Shown: positions 48,064 through 56,617 of the stretch, in pieces
How the letters are laid out: the number at the start of each line of letters is the position of its first letter
Numbering within the stretch: position 1 is the first letter of the stretch
From: Pseudomonas gingeri
GTDB taxonomy: Bacteria; Pseudomonadota; Gammaproteobacteria; Pseudomonadales; Pseudomonadaceae
NCBI RefSeq assembly: GCF_013385635.1
Contig: NZ_JACAPR010000010.1
Span: 434,001 to 498,000, forward strand
Direction: 5' to 3'
Length of the DNA: 64,000 nucleotides
Made by a program: the position numbers and the translations under genes
The notes under the pieces: model-generated
Databases searched by the model: none
Told to the model about the DNA's origin: nothing
Seen by the model: only the letters and a program-made list of their open reading frames with translations

Positions 48064-49136
48064 CGACGCCTCCGCAAGCGCAGGCGTTTGAGACGCTGGC
48101 GCCATTCCGGGTGCTGCGGCAGGAAGCGGCGGCGGGCCAGCCAGCGCTGCAACAGGTTGTCCGGCCAGTGCTCGCGGATCACCAGCAGCACGCTCAGCGC
48201 CAGCGCCATGGCCAGCGGCCAGTGATACAGGGCACGGGCGGGGCGGGTCTGGGTCGGTTGCTGGGCCACCGGTTCGAGTTTGTCGAGGGTGCTGCGGATC
48301 GCCTGCAGTTCATTGCCGTCGCGGGCACGGAAATACTGGCCGCCGGTGATCTGGGCGATTTCCTTGAGGGCCGGTTCGTCGAGGTCCATGCTCGGGTTCA
48401 GCCCGAGCATCGACAGGCTGCCGCTCTGTTCCGGGTCGGCACCGATGCCGATGGGGTAGATCTTCACCTGTTCTTCGGCGGCCAGGCGAGCGGCGGTGAT
48501 CGGATCGATCTCGCCGCCGTTGTTGGCACCGTCGGTCACCAGGATCAGCACCCGACTCTGTGCCGGCCGCTGGCGCAGGCGCTTGAGGGCGAGGCCGATG
48601 GCATCGCCGATTGCGGTGTTTTTCCCGGCGATGCCGATCTTCGCTTCGTCCAGCCAGATCCGCACGGTGCGCCGGTCGAAGGTCAGGGGCGCCTGGACAT
48701 AGGCCTTGCTGCCGAACAAGATCAGGCCGACGCGGTCGCCTTCGCGGCCTTCGAGAAAGTCGCCGAGCAGATGCTGGACCAGGCTCAGGCGGCTGACTTC
48801 CTCGTCCTGCCAGTGCATGTCGGGAAACTCCATGGAGCCGGAGACGTCCACTGCCACCAGCAGGTCGCGGCCACTGGCGGCAATCGGCAGCGGTTCACCG
48901 AGCCATTGCGGGCGGGCCGCGGCCATCAGCAGCAACAGCCAGAGCAGCAGGAACGGCGCCTGCTGACGCCAGCCCGGCAGGTTGATCCGGGCACGGCGGC
49001 GGGCGAGGGTTTCGAGGTCGGCGAGAAAACTGATCTTCAGCGCCGCTTCGCCGCTGTCGGCCACCGGCAGCACCAGGCGCAGCAACCAGGGCAGCGGCAA
49101 CAGGGCGAAAATCCACGGCCAGGCGAACTCAAACAT
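48060..49136 (-). CDS. batA: BatA: VWA domain membrane protein
   Basis: A 358-residue inner-membrane protein with helices at about residues 7-25 and 60-75 and one near the C-terminus (about 305-322). The VWA domain has an intact MIDAS motif: DVSGSM (about residues 97-102), the Thr in KNTAIGD and the Asp in VTDGANNGG. It probably binds a protein partner through a divalent metal, in concert with BatB and MoxR. The start overlaps the end of the DUF4381 gene by eight bases. Confidence 0.9.
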   Translation of the reverse strand: MFEFAWPWIFALLPLPWLLRLVLPVADSGEAALKISFLADLETLARRRARINLPGWRQQAPFLLLWLLLLMAAARPQWLGEPLPIAASGRDLLVAVDVSGSMEFPDMHWQDEEVSRLSLVQHLLGDFLEGREGDRVGLILFGSKAYVQAPLTFDRRTVRIWLDEAKIGIAGKNTAIGDAIGLALKRLRQRPAQSRVLILVTDGANNGGEIDPITAARLAAEEQVKIYPIGIGADPEQSGSLSMLGLNPSMDLDEPALKEIAQITGGQYFRARDGNELQAIRSTLDKLEPVAQQPTQTRPARALYHWPLAMALALSVLLVIREHWPDNLLQRWLARRRFLPQHPEWRQRLKRLRLRRRR

Positions 49137-49623
49137 GCTTGCGAATCCAGGTGTCGATGGATTGGCTCAAGCCGGCGATGGCCTTGTCGTCGAGTTTGCA
49201 TTCGGGCTTGTAGGCGCCTTCCACCAGCACCATCCAGCGGGTCAGCCCGGCGGCCGGGCAGCGGTTGTCGAGGAATGCCAGCCATTGGCGACCGTTGAGG
49301 GTATGGCTCTGGCTGTAGGGATAATCGTTGCGGCACAGGCGCTTGAGCAGGGCGTTGAGTTGTTGCAGCCAGGCACCGGCCGGCGCGCCGTCATAGGGTT
49401 TGGGCAGGCGGGCGAGTTCTTCCAGCGCGGCCAGGCGCAGCGGGTCCAGTGGCTGTTCGGCGCGCGGCAGCGGGCGTTTGCCCGGCAGCCAGCGCCGCAG
49501 GTACCAGAGGCCGACGCCCAGCAACGGCAACAGCAGCGCCAACAGCCACCAGCCGGGTGCCGGCGGCCAGAAACCCTGGAGCGGCGGACTGATCAGTGGC
49601 TGCAACTGGTCCAGGCTGCTCAT
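49129..49623 (-). CDS. DUF4381 domain protein
   Basis: A 164-residue protein with one membrane segment (about residues 25-42, WLLALLLPLLGVGLWYL) followed by a basic Pro-rich linker and a cytoplasmic helical domain (RLAALEELARLP, LNALLKRLCRNDYP, LNGRQWLAFLD). It is the small membrane component always found between DUF58 and batA in this operon. No catalytic residues are evident. It overlaps both neighbours by a few bases. Confidence 0.86.
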   Translation of the reverse strand: MSSLDQLQPLISPPLQGFWPPAPGWWLLALLLPLLGVGLWYLRRWLPGKRPLPRAEQPLDPLRLAALEELARLPKPYDGAPAGAWLQQLNALLKRLCRNDYPYSQSHTLNGRQWLAFLDNRCPAAGLTRWMVLVEGAYKPECKLDDKAIAGLSQSIDTWIRKHV

Positions 49624-50564
49624 GGCTGTTTGCCCGGACGTTGCGGATTGAGGTATTCGCGCAATTGCTCGACCATTTCGCTCTGGGTGCTCAGGGGCAT
49701 CAGCAGCACCCGCAGTTTCTGCGCCAGAAGTTCCCAGCGGGCCACCCGCGCCTCACCCTGGGCCCGATAGGCCTGGCGCAACTCGGGGTTGAGGGTGTCG
49801 AGTTCCAGTTGCGCGCCACGTTCGGAAAAGCGCAACAGACCGGCGGCGGGCAGGGCATGGTCGAGGGGATCGGACACCGGCAGCATCAGCAGGTCGCAAT
49901 GGCGCGACAGCAGGCTCAGCTGTTGTTCGGCGGCATCGGTCAGCGCCCGTTCGTCGCAGATCACGATCACCAAACTGCCCGGACGCAGCACTTCGCGCGC
50001 CCGAATCAGCGCCAGGCCGAGGGCGTCGCGGTCCGCCGCGGTTTCGGTATGCAGCGACTGGTTGACCCGCACCAGCCGGTTGAGCAACTGCAGCAGGCTC
50101 TGCTTGCTGCGCCGGGGCTTGATCTCGTAGTGCTCGTTGTCCCCGTAGACCAACCCGCCGACCCGGTCGTTGTGGCCCAGCGCGGCCCAGCCGATCAGGC
50201 TCGCGGCCTGGGCGGCTAGCACTGACTTGAAGGTCTGCCCGGAGCCGAAGAACAGCTGTCGGCTCTGCTCCACGAGAATGAAGATCGGTCGTTCGCGTTC
50301 TTCGTGGAACAGCTTGGTATGGGGTTCCTGGGTCCGCGCGGTGACCCGCCAGTCGATGGTCCGCACATCGTCACCGGCCTGGTAGACCCGTACCTGGTCG
50401 AAGTCCACCCCGCGCCCGCGCAGTTTCGAATGGTGCAGGCCGATCAGCGGGCTGCGCTGGCTCGGCGTCGAGAACAGTTGCACTTCGCGCACGCGATGGC
50501 GCATCTCGATCAACTCGGCGAGTGTGGTGCGGATGCCGGGTTCGGCGGGCAGGGGGGTGATCAT
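49620..50564 (-). CDS. DUF58 domain protein
   Basis: A 314-residue cytoplasmic protein of the DUF58 family, a VWA-related fold. Family motifs include SPLIGLHHSKLRGRGVDFDQVRVYQAGDD, RTIDWRVTARTQEPHTKLF and ERERPIFILVEQS (each read in part). It lies eight bases after moxR and overlaps DUF4381 by four bases. DUF58 proteins accompany MoxR ATPases and are thought to be their adaptor or target. Confidence 0.9.
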   Translation of the reverse strand: MITPLPAEPGIRTTLAELIEMRHRVREVQLFSTPSQRSPLIGLHHSKLRGRGVDFDQVRVYQAGDDVRTIDWRVTARTQEPHTKLFHEERERPIFILVEQSRQLFFGSGQTFKSVLAAQAASLIGWAALGHNDRVGGLVYGDNEHYEIKPRRSKQSLLQLLNRLVRVNQSLHTETAADRDALGLALIRAREVLRPGSLVIVICDERALTDAAEQQLSLLSRHCDLLMLPVSDPLDHALPAAGLLRFSERGAQLELDTLNPELRQAYRAQGEARVARWELLAQKLRVLLMPLSTQSEMVEQLREYLNPQRPGKQP

Positions 50565-50572
50565 TGTCGGGG

Positions 50573-51532
<960 letters not shown>

Positions 51533-51688
51533 CGATGAGTGTTCCTGGAGAGGGTGGCCGACGGCATTCGAATAATGTCGTGGCTGGGGGCGTTACTTTA
51601 ATCCATCGGGGGTGGTGGCGACTAACGGCTATGGGGATTTTTATGGATTTTGAAGAAAAGTCCTACGTTGTTGAGAAACATATCCTGT

Positions 51689-51721
51689 AAAAGGCCCCTC
51701 CCTGTCACTTTCGGCAGGGGC
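51689..51721 (-). terminator. Rho-independent terminator after cdh
   Basis: Read on the minus strand, GCCCCT and AGGGGC (51716-51721 and 51694-51699) pair, with two further pairs inside, followed by CTTTT. It lies 22 bases after the cdh stop. The gap 51533-51688 probably also holds the moxR promoter. Confidence 0.6.
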
Positions 51722-51742
51722 GGGACCCTGCCGCTCTCCGGT

Positions 51743-52495
51743 TTATCGGGCCAGGGCGCAGCCATAGTCCTGAATCTCGCCGGCGGAGCCCAGGTTGAAA
51801 TCGCCGAGGCTCAGGCGGTTCGCCAGCAACAGCAAGTCACCGCCGGGCGCGACCACCAGGGCCAGGCCGTAGCGGGACATGCTGTCATCCTGCTGGCGGA
51901 CATAGTCGCCCAATACCTTGAACGGGTTTTCCCGAGCCAGGTCCTGGCCGTCGAGGCGTTTCGCCAGGTATTCATGTCCATTCAGCCTGGCACCCAGTGG
52001 CTGCCAGTCGCCGGTGACCTGTGCGCCATGCTGGTCCAGCAGCGTGCGGACCTCGGGACGCAGGCAGGCCAGGTGGATATGCAACTGGCCCTGGGAGCGG
52101 CCATACCGGGAGTTGACGGCCAGCGACAGGAACTCGTCCTTGATCGGCTTGCCCGCTTCGGCGGACAGGCGCCCACGTTGTTGCCAGGCATTGGCGAAAA
52201 ACGCGTAGGCGTTGTCTTCGAGCAGCAGCGGGCTTTCGATACCGGTGATCCGGTCCGTGGGAATGGTCAGGTCATGCAGGGGCCCCAGGCGATCCTTGAA
52301 CAGGACATAGTGCTGTTCAAGGTCCACCACCAGGCAAGGCGCGGGATTTTGCGTGTTGCGCTGATCGGGCACGCATTGCTGGCTGACAATCCGCCACAGG
52401 GCGTTGCCGTTGCCGTGCCCCCAGATCAGCCAGGGCACCACCACCAGTACCGCTGCGATCACCAACAGCGCCAAGACTTTAAGCCACTTGCTCAT
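51743..52495 (-). CDS. cdh: CDP-diacylglycerol pyrophosphatase
   Basis: A 250-residue inner-membrane protein that hydrolyses CDP-diacylglycerol to CMP and phosphatidate. Residues 5-25 are a membrane anchor (LKVLALLVIAAVLVVVPWLIW in part), and the HIT-like catalytic motif reads QLHIHLACLRPEV (about residues 131-143). Other family motifs are CLVVDLEQHYVLFKDRLGP and LAVNSRYGRSQ. ATG 52495 has AGGAA seven bases ahead. Monocistronic. Confidence 0.87.
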   Translation of the reverse strand: MSKWLKVLALLVIAAVLVVVPWLIWGHGNGNALWRIVSQQCVPDQRNTQNPAPCLVVDLEQHYVLFKDRLGPLHDLTIPTDRITGIESPLLLEDNAYAFFANAWQQRGRLSAEAGKPIKDEFLSLAVNSRYGRSQGQLHIHLACLRPEVRTLLDQHGAQVTGDWQPLGARLNGHEYLAKRLDGQDLARENPFKVLGDYVRQQDDSMSRYGLALVVAPGGDLLLLANRLSLGDFNLGSAGEIQDYGCALAR

Positions 52496-52598
52496 TCAGG
52501 GTTCCTGATCAGAAATAAAAACCGGAGCACTCTAAACCAGTAACACTCCATTTTTATGTCTGTGCCGATCAGGGATGTTTCAGGCCGGTGGGGAACGC

Positions 52599-52955
52599 TC
52601 AGCCCAGTTCGCTGATGTAGGTGCCGGTGCCGTCGAGGATGTTTTTCAGCGTCTGCTCGACTTCCGCGAGGTCGGAAGCGGCGGTCGCGTGCAGGATCTC
52701 GAGGTGATCGTCGCCGTTCAAGGCATCGGCATCGCCGGGGGCGATTTCGATCAGCAGGCGCGTGGCACTCAAGGTGACCTTGACGCCGTCGAGGGTGGAA
52801 GGCTCGCCATCGAGGGTGATCTCCAATTCATCCTCGTCGGGATAGCGGGTCATCAGGAACATCTCCCCCTTGTCGCTATGGCAGCAAAGCATGGCCATGT
52901 CGTCTTCTTCATCGTCGCAAGGGTTGGCGATGAGATGGGCGGTACTGAGCTGCAT
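52599..52955 (-). CDS. Conserved hypothetical protein, 118 residues, very acidic
   Basis: A soluble 118-residue protein with many Asp/Glu and two adjacent Cys (LCCHSDKGEMFLMTRYP near residue 23). Alternating hydrophobic stretches (KVTLSATRLLIEIAP) suggest a beta-rich fold. ATG 52955 has AGGA ten bases upstream. I recognise no family. The following 80 bases separate it from cdh. Confidence 0.65.
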   Translation of the reverse strand: MQLSTAHLIANPCDDEEDDMAMLCCHSDKGEMFLMTRYPDEDELEITLDGEPSTLDGVKVTLSATRLLIEIAPGDADALNGDDHLEILHATAASDLAEVEQTLKNILDGTGTYISELG

Positions 52956-53262
52956 GGCAGGATGTCCTGTCTGGGCGGGAGAGGCCGGTATTTTGCCTGC
53001 ATTCGGGATATTTTTCAGGGCCAGATGATTGCTGGGTTCGAATCCGCTCCGGGCTTTGCTTCGAGGCGTGATCTGGTGGTTGTGGGAAATTTCCCGGTAA
53101 AAACTTTATTGATTCCATATTGGCTTCGGATTTCTCGTATATACCTGTCATTTCTGACAGTAGACGATGTCAGTCGAAGTCTTGATAATCGTCGCCAAGC
53201 CGAGTTCCAGCGTTGTCCGGTTCAAGATTTTTCATAAAATCTTCTGGCGGAGGAATAAGGCA
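52956..53262. other. Intergenic region at the left edge of the glycan locus
   Basis: The first half has the GC-rich character of the core. From about 53090 it turns A/T-rich with TATATA at 53138-53143 and a small hairpin CTGTCA/TGACAG (53145-53160), then a GGAGGAATAAGG ribosome site. It probably contains the locus promoter, but no clear -35/-10 pair was found. Confidence 0.5.
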
Positions 53263-54183
53263 TTGAAAGTCTCGATCCTGATGTGCACCTACAATGGCCA
53301 ACGTTTCCTGGCCGAGCAGATCAACTCATTTGAGCGTCAAAGTCATTCCAACTGGAACCTGGCGGTATCCGACGACGGTTCCAGCGATGCCACGCTGGAT
53401 ATCATCGAGAGTTGTGCCAGTAGTTGGCCAGTAGGGCGCCTGAAAGTCTTTTCCGGTCCGAAACAGGGGTTTGTCGCCAATTTCCTGTCATTGACCTTTC
53501 GTCCTGAAGTTCAGGCGGATTTCTACGCCTGGTCGGATCAGGACGATATCTGGAACGAAGACAAGCTCGAAACGGCGTTGATGTGGCTGCAGGATGTTCC
53601 TCCTCATGTCCCGGCGCTTTATTGTGGCCGTACCCAATTGATCAGTGAGTTGGGCATAGGGACCGGCCAATCCCCCCGGTTTTGTCGGCCGCCGAAGTTC
53701 GCCAATGCATTGGTTCAGAGTATTGGTGGTGGCAATACAATGGTATTTAATCATGCCGCGCGGGAACTCTTGCGGGAGGCCGGTTCCGATATCGCCATCC
53801 CTTCCCACGACTGGTGGGCCTATCAACTGGTGTCCGGTGCCGAGGCCGGCGTGGTCTTCTACGACCCCCAGGCCAAGACCCTCTATCGTCAGCACAAGGC
53901 CAACCTGGTCGGCAGCAATGCCGGTTGGTGGGCTCGTCTCTATCGTGTGCGAATGCTGGTTCATGGGCGTTTTCATGAGTGGAACAAACAGAATATCCGT
54001 GCTCTGGAACGGATGAGTCATCGCTTGAATAAAGAAAGTGTCGAAATACTTTCAAATTTCAAAAGTGCCCGGGAACAACCGCTTCTTCATCGGATTTCGG
54101 GTATCAGGCGCTCTGGTGTGTATCGGCAGACGCTCGGTGGCAATCTCGGATTGATAGTTGCGGCCTTGATCAGAAAAGTCTGA
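53263..54183 (+). CDS. Family 2 glycosyltransferase (rhamnosyltransferase-like)
   Basis: A 306-residue GT-A enzyme. The nucleotide-sugar fold reads KVSILMCTYNGQRFLAEQI at the N-terminus, AVSDDGSSDATLD (about residues 36-48) and the metal-binding YAWSDQDDIWNEDKL (about 88-102); the later SHDWWAYQLVSGA and YRQHKANLVGSN are features shared with rhamnosyltransferases of O-antigen loci. The start is TTG 53263, supported by GGAGG twelve bases upstream and by the family N-terminus; no ATG is near. It probably adds one sugar to the lipid-linked glycan. Confidence 0.88.
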   Translation: MKVSILMCTYNGQRFLAEQINSFERQSHSNWNLAVSDDGSSDATLDIIESCASSWPVGRLKVFSGPKQGFVANFLSLTFRPEVQADFYAWSDQDDIWNEDKLETALMWLQDVPPHVPALYCGRTQLISELGIGTGQSPRFCRPPKFANALVQSIGGGNTMVFNHAARELLREAGSDIAIPSHDWWAYQLVSGAEAGVVFYDPQAKTLYRQHKANLVGSNAGWWARLYRVRMLVHGRFHEWNKQNIRALERMSHRLNKESVEILSNFKSAREQPLLHRISGIRRSGVYRQTLGGNLGLIVAALIRKV

Positions 54184-54387
54184 TTGCCCGTTATAGGCGT
54201 TTCAGTTTTTGGCTATTTATCTGGCTTGTTCAGGTTGCAGTCGATTTCTTGCCTTCTCATATCAGGAGTATTGATTGGATGTATGAGATCACGGACGGCG
54301 CGAGGGAGATACCGGTATTGCCGATTGCCAGTATGGCAGTCTGCTTCGGTTGGTGCGTATTCCAAAGCCGTCATGGGGGACTGTTCG

Positions 54388-55716
54388 ATGCCCTCTGATG
54401 TTGCGATTCGTGCCGAGAGTATGAGTCATTGTTATCCGGTCTACAGCCGGCCCCGCGATCGATTGTTGCAAATGCTGCCGTTGGGGAAAAGGTGCCGCTA
54501 CAGAGAGTTCTGGGCACTGAAGAGTATTTCTTTCGAGATAAGTGAGGGTGAAGCCATTGGTGTTATAGGCAGAAGAGGCTCTGGAAAGTCGACCTTGTTG
54601 AAACTGGTTTATGGAACCTTGAGCCCGACCTCCGGAACTCTGCGCGTGCAGGGACGTGTCGCGGTATTGCTGGAGTTGGGGGCCGGTTTCAATGCGGAGT
54701 GCAGCGGGCGTGAAAATATCTATATGGCGGCAGCCTTGTATGGGTTGAGTCTCGAAGAAATCAATCTGCGTTTTTCCGCCATTGCTGCGTTTGCGGATAT
54801 TGGCGGGCTCATGGAGCAACCGCTCATGACCTACACCCGCGACATGTGCATTCGCCTGGCTTTTGCGGTGGCTGCCCACGTGGATGCGGACATTTTGCTG
54901 ATCGACGAAGCTCTTTTCATGGGCGACGCCGGCTTTCGACAGAAGTGCATGCGTTTCATGCACAAGTTCAAGGAAGAGCATGCACTGATCTTTGTCAGCC
55001 ACGACATGGATGCCGTCATCAATCTGTGTGACCGGGTGATCTGGCTCGAGGGTGGCGAAGAAAGGCAGACAGGTCCGGCCAAAGTGGTCTGTGAATCTTA
55101 CCTGGGTGATGTGTCTGGTTCGATGGAAACCGACCTGGAGCATCTTTCGGTTGTCCGGGGTGATGGACGCGATCGTCCGGAGTGGCGTGATCAGCGTGCC
55201 TGTGCACTCAAGTCGAGCGAACTGGAGGTTTTCCGGTTCGACCCGCAGGCGCCAGGCGCGCAGGCATTCGGTGGGGAAGAGGCGCGGATTGTCGACGTCA
55301 GGCTCAACGATGCCGCGGGTGTCGGCTTGACATGGATGCTGTCCGGCGAGCGCATCACGCTTGAGGTCGTGGCGCAGACCTCGATTTTCCTGGAAAGGCC
55401 CCTTATCGGTTTTTTTGTCAAGGATCACCTGGGGCAGACCCTGTTCGGCGACAACACCCATATCAATCAGGTCGGTCGCGATCGTGCCGCTCCGGCGGGT
55501 TCGAAGTTACGGGCCAGGTTCGAGTTCTCCATGCCATCGCTGGCCAAGGGCGACTATGTCATTCAGGTCGCCATCGCTGACGGTGAGCAACATGATCACA
55601 AGCAACTTCACTGGTGCCACGAAGCACTGCTGATCAGGTCGAACCACGATCCTGTATCGAGCACGATCAACGGCATTCCATTTATCAATAAAAGTCTCGA
55701 TGTGACAAATCCATGA
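54388..55716 (+). CDS. Wzt-type ABC ATPase with C-terminal glycan-binding domain and altered signature motif
   Basis: A 442-residue ATPase of the O-antigen exporter family. Walker A is GRRGSGKST (residues 61-69), Walker B ILLIDE (169-174) and the H-loop His205, all intact. The ABC signature is not: where the family has YSSGM it reads YTRDM (149-153). Residues about 270-440 form the beta-sandwich Wzt carbohydrate domain (MLSGERITLEVVAQ ... FFVKDHLGQTLFGDNT), which in E. coli O9a binds the finished chain end. ATG 54388 follows GGGGGA by eight bases. The gap 54184-54387 is A/T-rich and holds no supported gene. It precedes the permease. Confidence 0.9.
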   Translation: MPSDVAIRAESMSHCYPVYSRPRDRLLQMLPLGKRCRYREFWALKSISFEISEGEAIGVIGRRGSGKSTLLKLVYGTLSPTSGTLRVQGRVAVLLELGAGFNAECSGRENIYMAAALYGLSLEEINLRFSAIAAFADIGGLMEQPLMTYTRDMCIRLAFAVAAHVDADILLIDEALFMGDAGFRQKCMRFMHKFKEEHALIFVSHDMDAVINLCDRVIWLEGGEERQTGPAKVVCESYLGDVSGSMETDLEHLSVVRGDGRDRPEWRDQRACALKSSELEVFRFDPQAPGAQAFGGEEARIVDVRLNDAAGVGLTWMLSGERITLEVVAQTSIFLERPLIGFFVKDHLGQTLFGDNTHINQVGRDRAAPAGSKLRARFEFSMPSLAKGDYVIQVAIADGEQHDHKQLHWCHEALLIRSNHDPVSSTINGIPFINKSLDVTNP

Positions 55717-55762
55717 GCGGCCTTGTGCATTGGACTTTGGGGTTTCCCAGTCAGGAGTTCTT

Positions 55763-56617
55763 ATGAAAGTGTTGGTTGACGCAATCAATCCCCATGCCAG
55801 GCGCTCGGTAAGTCTGCGCGAGCTGCTTGCCAGCATGTTGCGCAATAAACAGCTCATCTGGCAGATGACCAAAAGAGAAGTGATAGGGCGCTATAAAGGC
55901 TCCACGATGGGCCTGGCGTGGTCTTTTTTCAATCCTGTTGTCATGTTGCTGATCTATACATACGTCTTCTCCGAGATATTCAAAGTTCGCTGGGGCGGCA
56001 CTGGCACGGAGGGAAGTAAGACTCAGTTCGCCGTCATACTGTTCGTCGGAATGATTGTCCAAGGGCTCTTTGCTGAAGTGTTCACCCGCTCGCCGGGATT
56101 GATTGTCTCCAATGTGAATTATGTGAAGAAAGTGGTTTTTCCCTTGGAGATACTTTCCGTTATCGCAATGGGGGCGGCATTGTTTCACGGGGCTATAAGT
56201 CTCCTTGTATTGCTGGTTGCGTTCTTTTTATTCAATGGTTTTATTCATTGGACAGTCATATTCATGCCGGTTGTTATTTTCCCCCTGATTGTCTTGATAC
56301 TGGGGTTCTCGTGGTTTTTGGCTTCCTTGGGGGTGTTTGCACGAGACACGGGACAGTTTGCCGCGATTATCACAACGATCCTGACATTTGTGTCGCCGAT
56401 TTTTTATCCGGTCTCGGCGGTTCCCGAGGGGTTCAGGCCGTTGATGATGGCCACTCCTCTGACCTTCATCATCGAGCAGTCCAGGGCGGTGCTTATCTGG
56501 GGACGAATGCCTGATTGGCCTGGCCTGGCCTTGTACACGTCAGTCGCGACGGCTTTGGCCTGGGCCGGTTTTGCCTGGTTTCAGAAAACGAGAAAAGGTT
56601 TTGCCGATGTCCTTTGA
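55763..56617 (+). CDS. wzm: Wzm-type ABC-2 permease of a polysaccharide exporter
   Basis: A 284-residue inner-membrane protein with about six helices and the ABC-2 family N-terminal amphipathic start (LIWQMTKREVIGRYKGSTMGLAW in part, about residues 32-52). Characteristic are FNPVVMLLIYTYVFSEIFKVRW and the C-terminal SPIFYPVSAVP. It forms the dimeric channel through which undecaprenyl-linked glycan crosses the membrane. ATG 55763 has AGGAG five bases upstream. It lies between the two Wzt-type genes, overlapping the second by 11 bases. Confidence 0.92.
   Translation: MKVLVDAINPHARRSVSLRELLASMLRNKQLIWQMTKREVIGRYKGSTMGLAWSFFNPVVMLLIYTYVFSEIFKVRWGGTGTEGSKTQFAVILFVGMIVQGLFAEVFTRSPGLIVSNVNYVKKVVFPLEILSVIAMGAALFHGAISLLVLLVAFFLFNGFIHWTVIFMPVVIFPLIVLILGFSWFLASLGVFARDTGQFAAIITTILTFVSPIFYPVSAVPEGFRPLMMATPLTFIIEQSRAVLIWGRMPDWPGLALYTSVATALAWAGFAWFQKTRKGFADVL

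Noticed and set aside
53109..53143. TTGATT and TATATA considered as the promoter of the glycan locus
   Set aside because: The spacing of 23 bases is too long; only the A/T-rich character and hairpin are reported.
54184..54387. In-frame upstream extension of the first Wzt ATPase
   Set aside because: It would add about 68 residues with no family similarity; ATG 54388 has a good ribosome site and gives the expected N-terminus.
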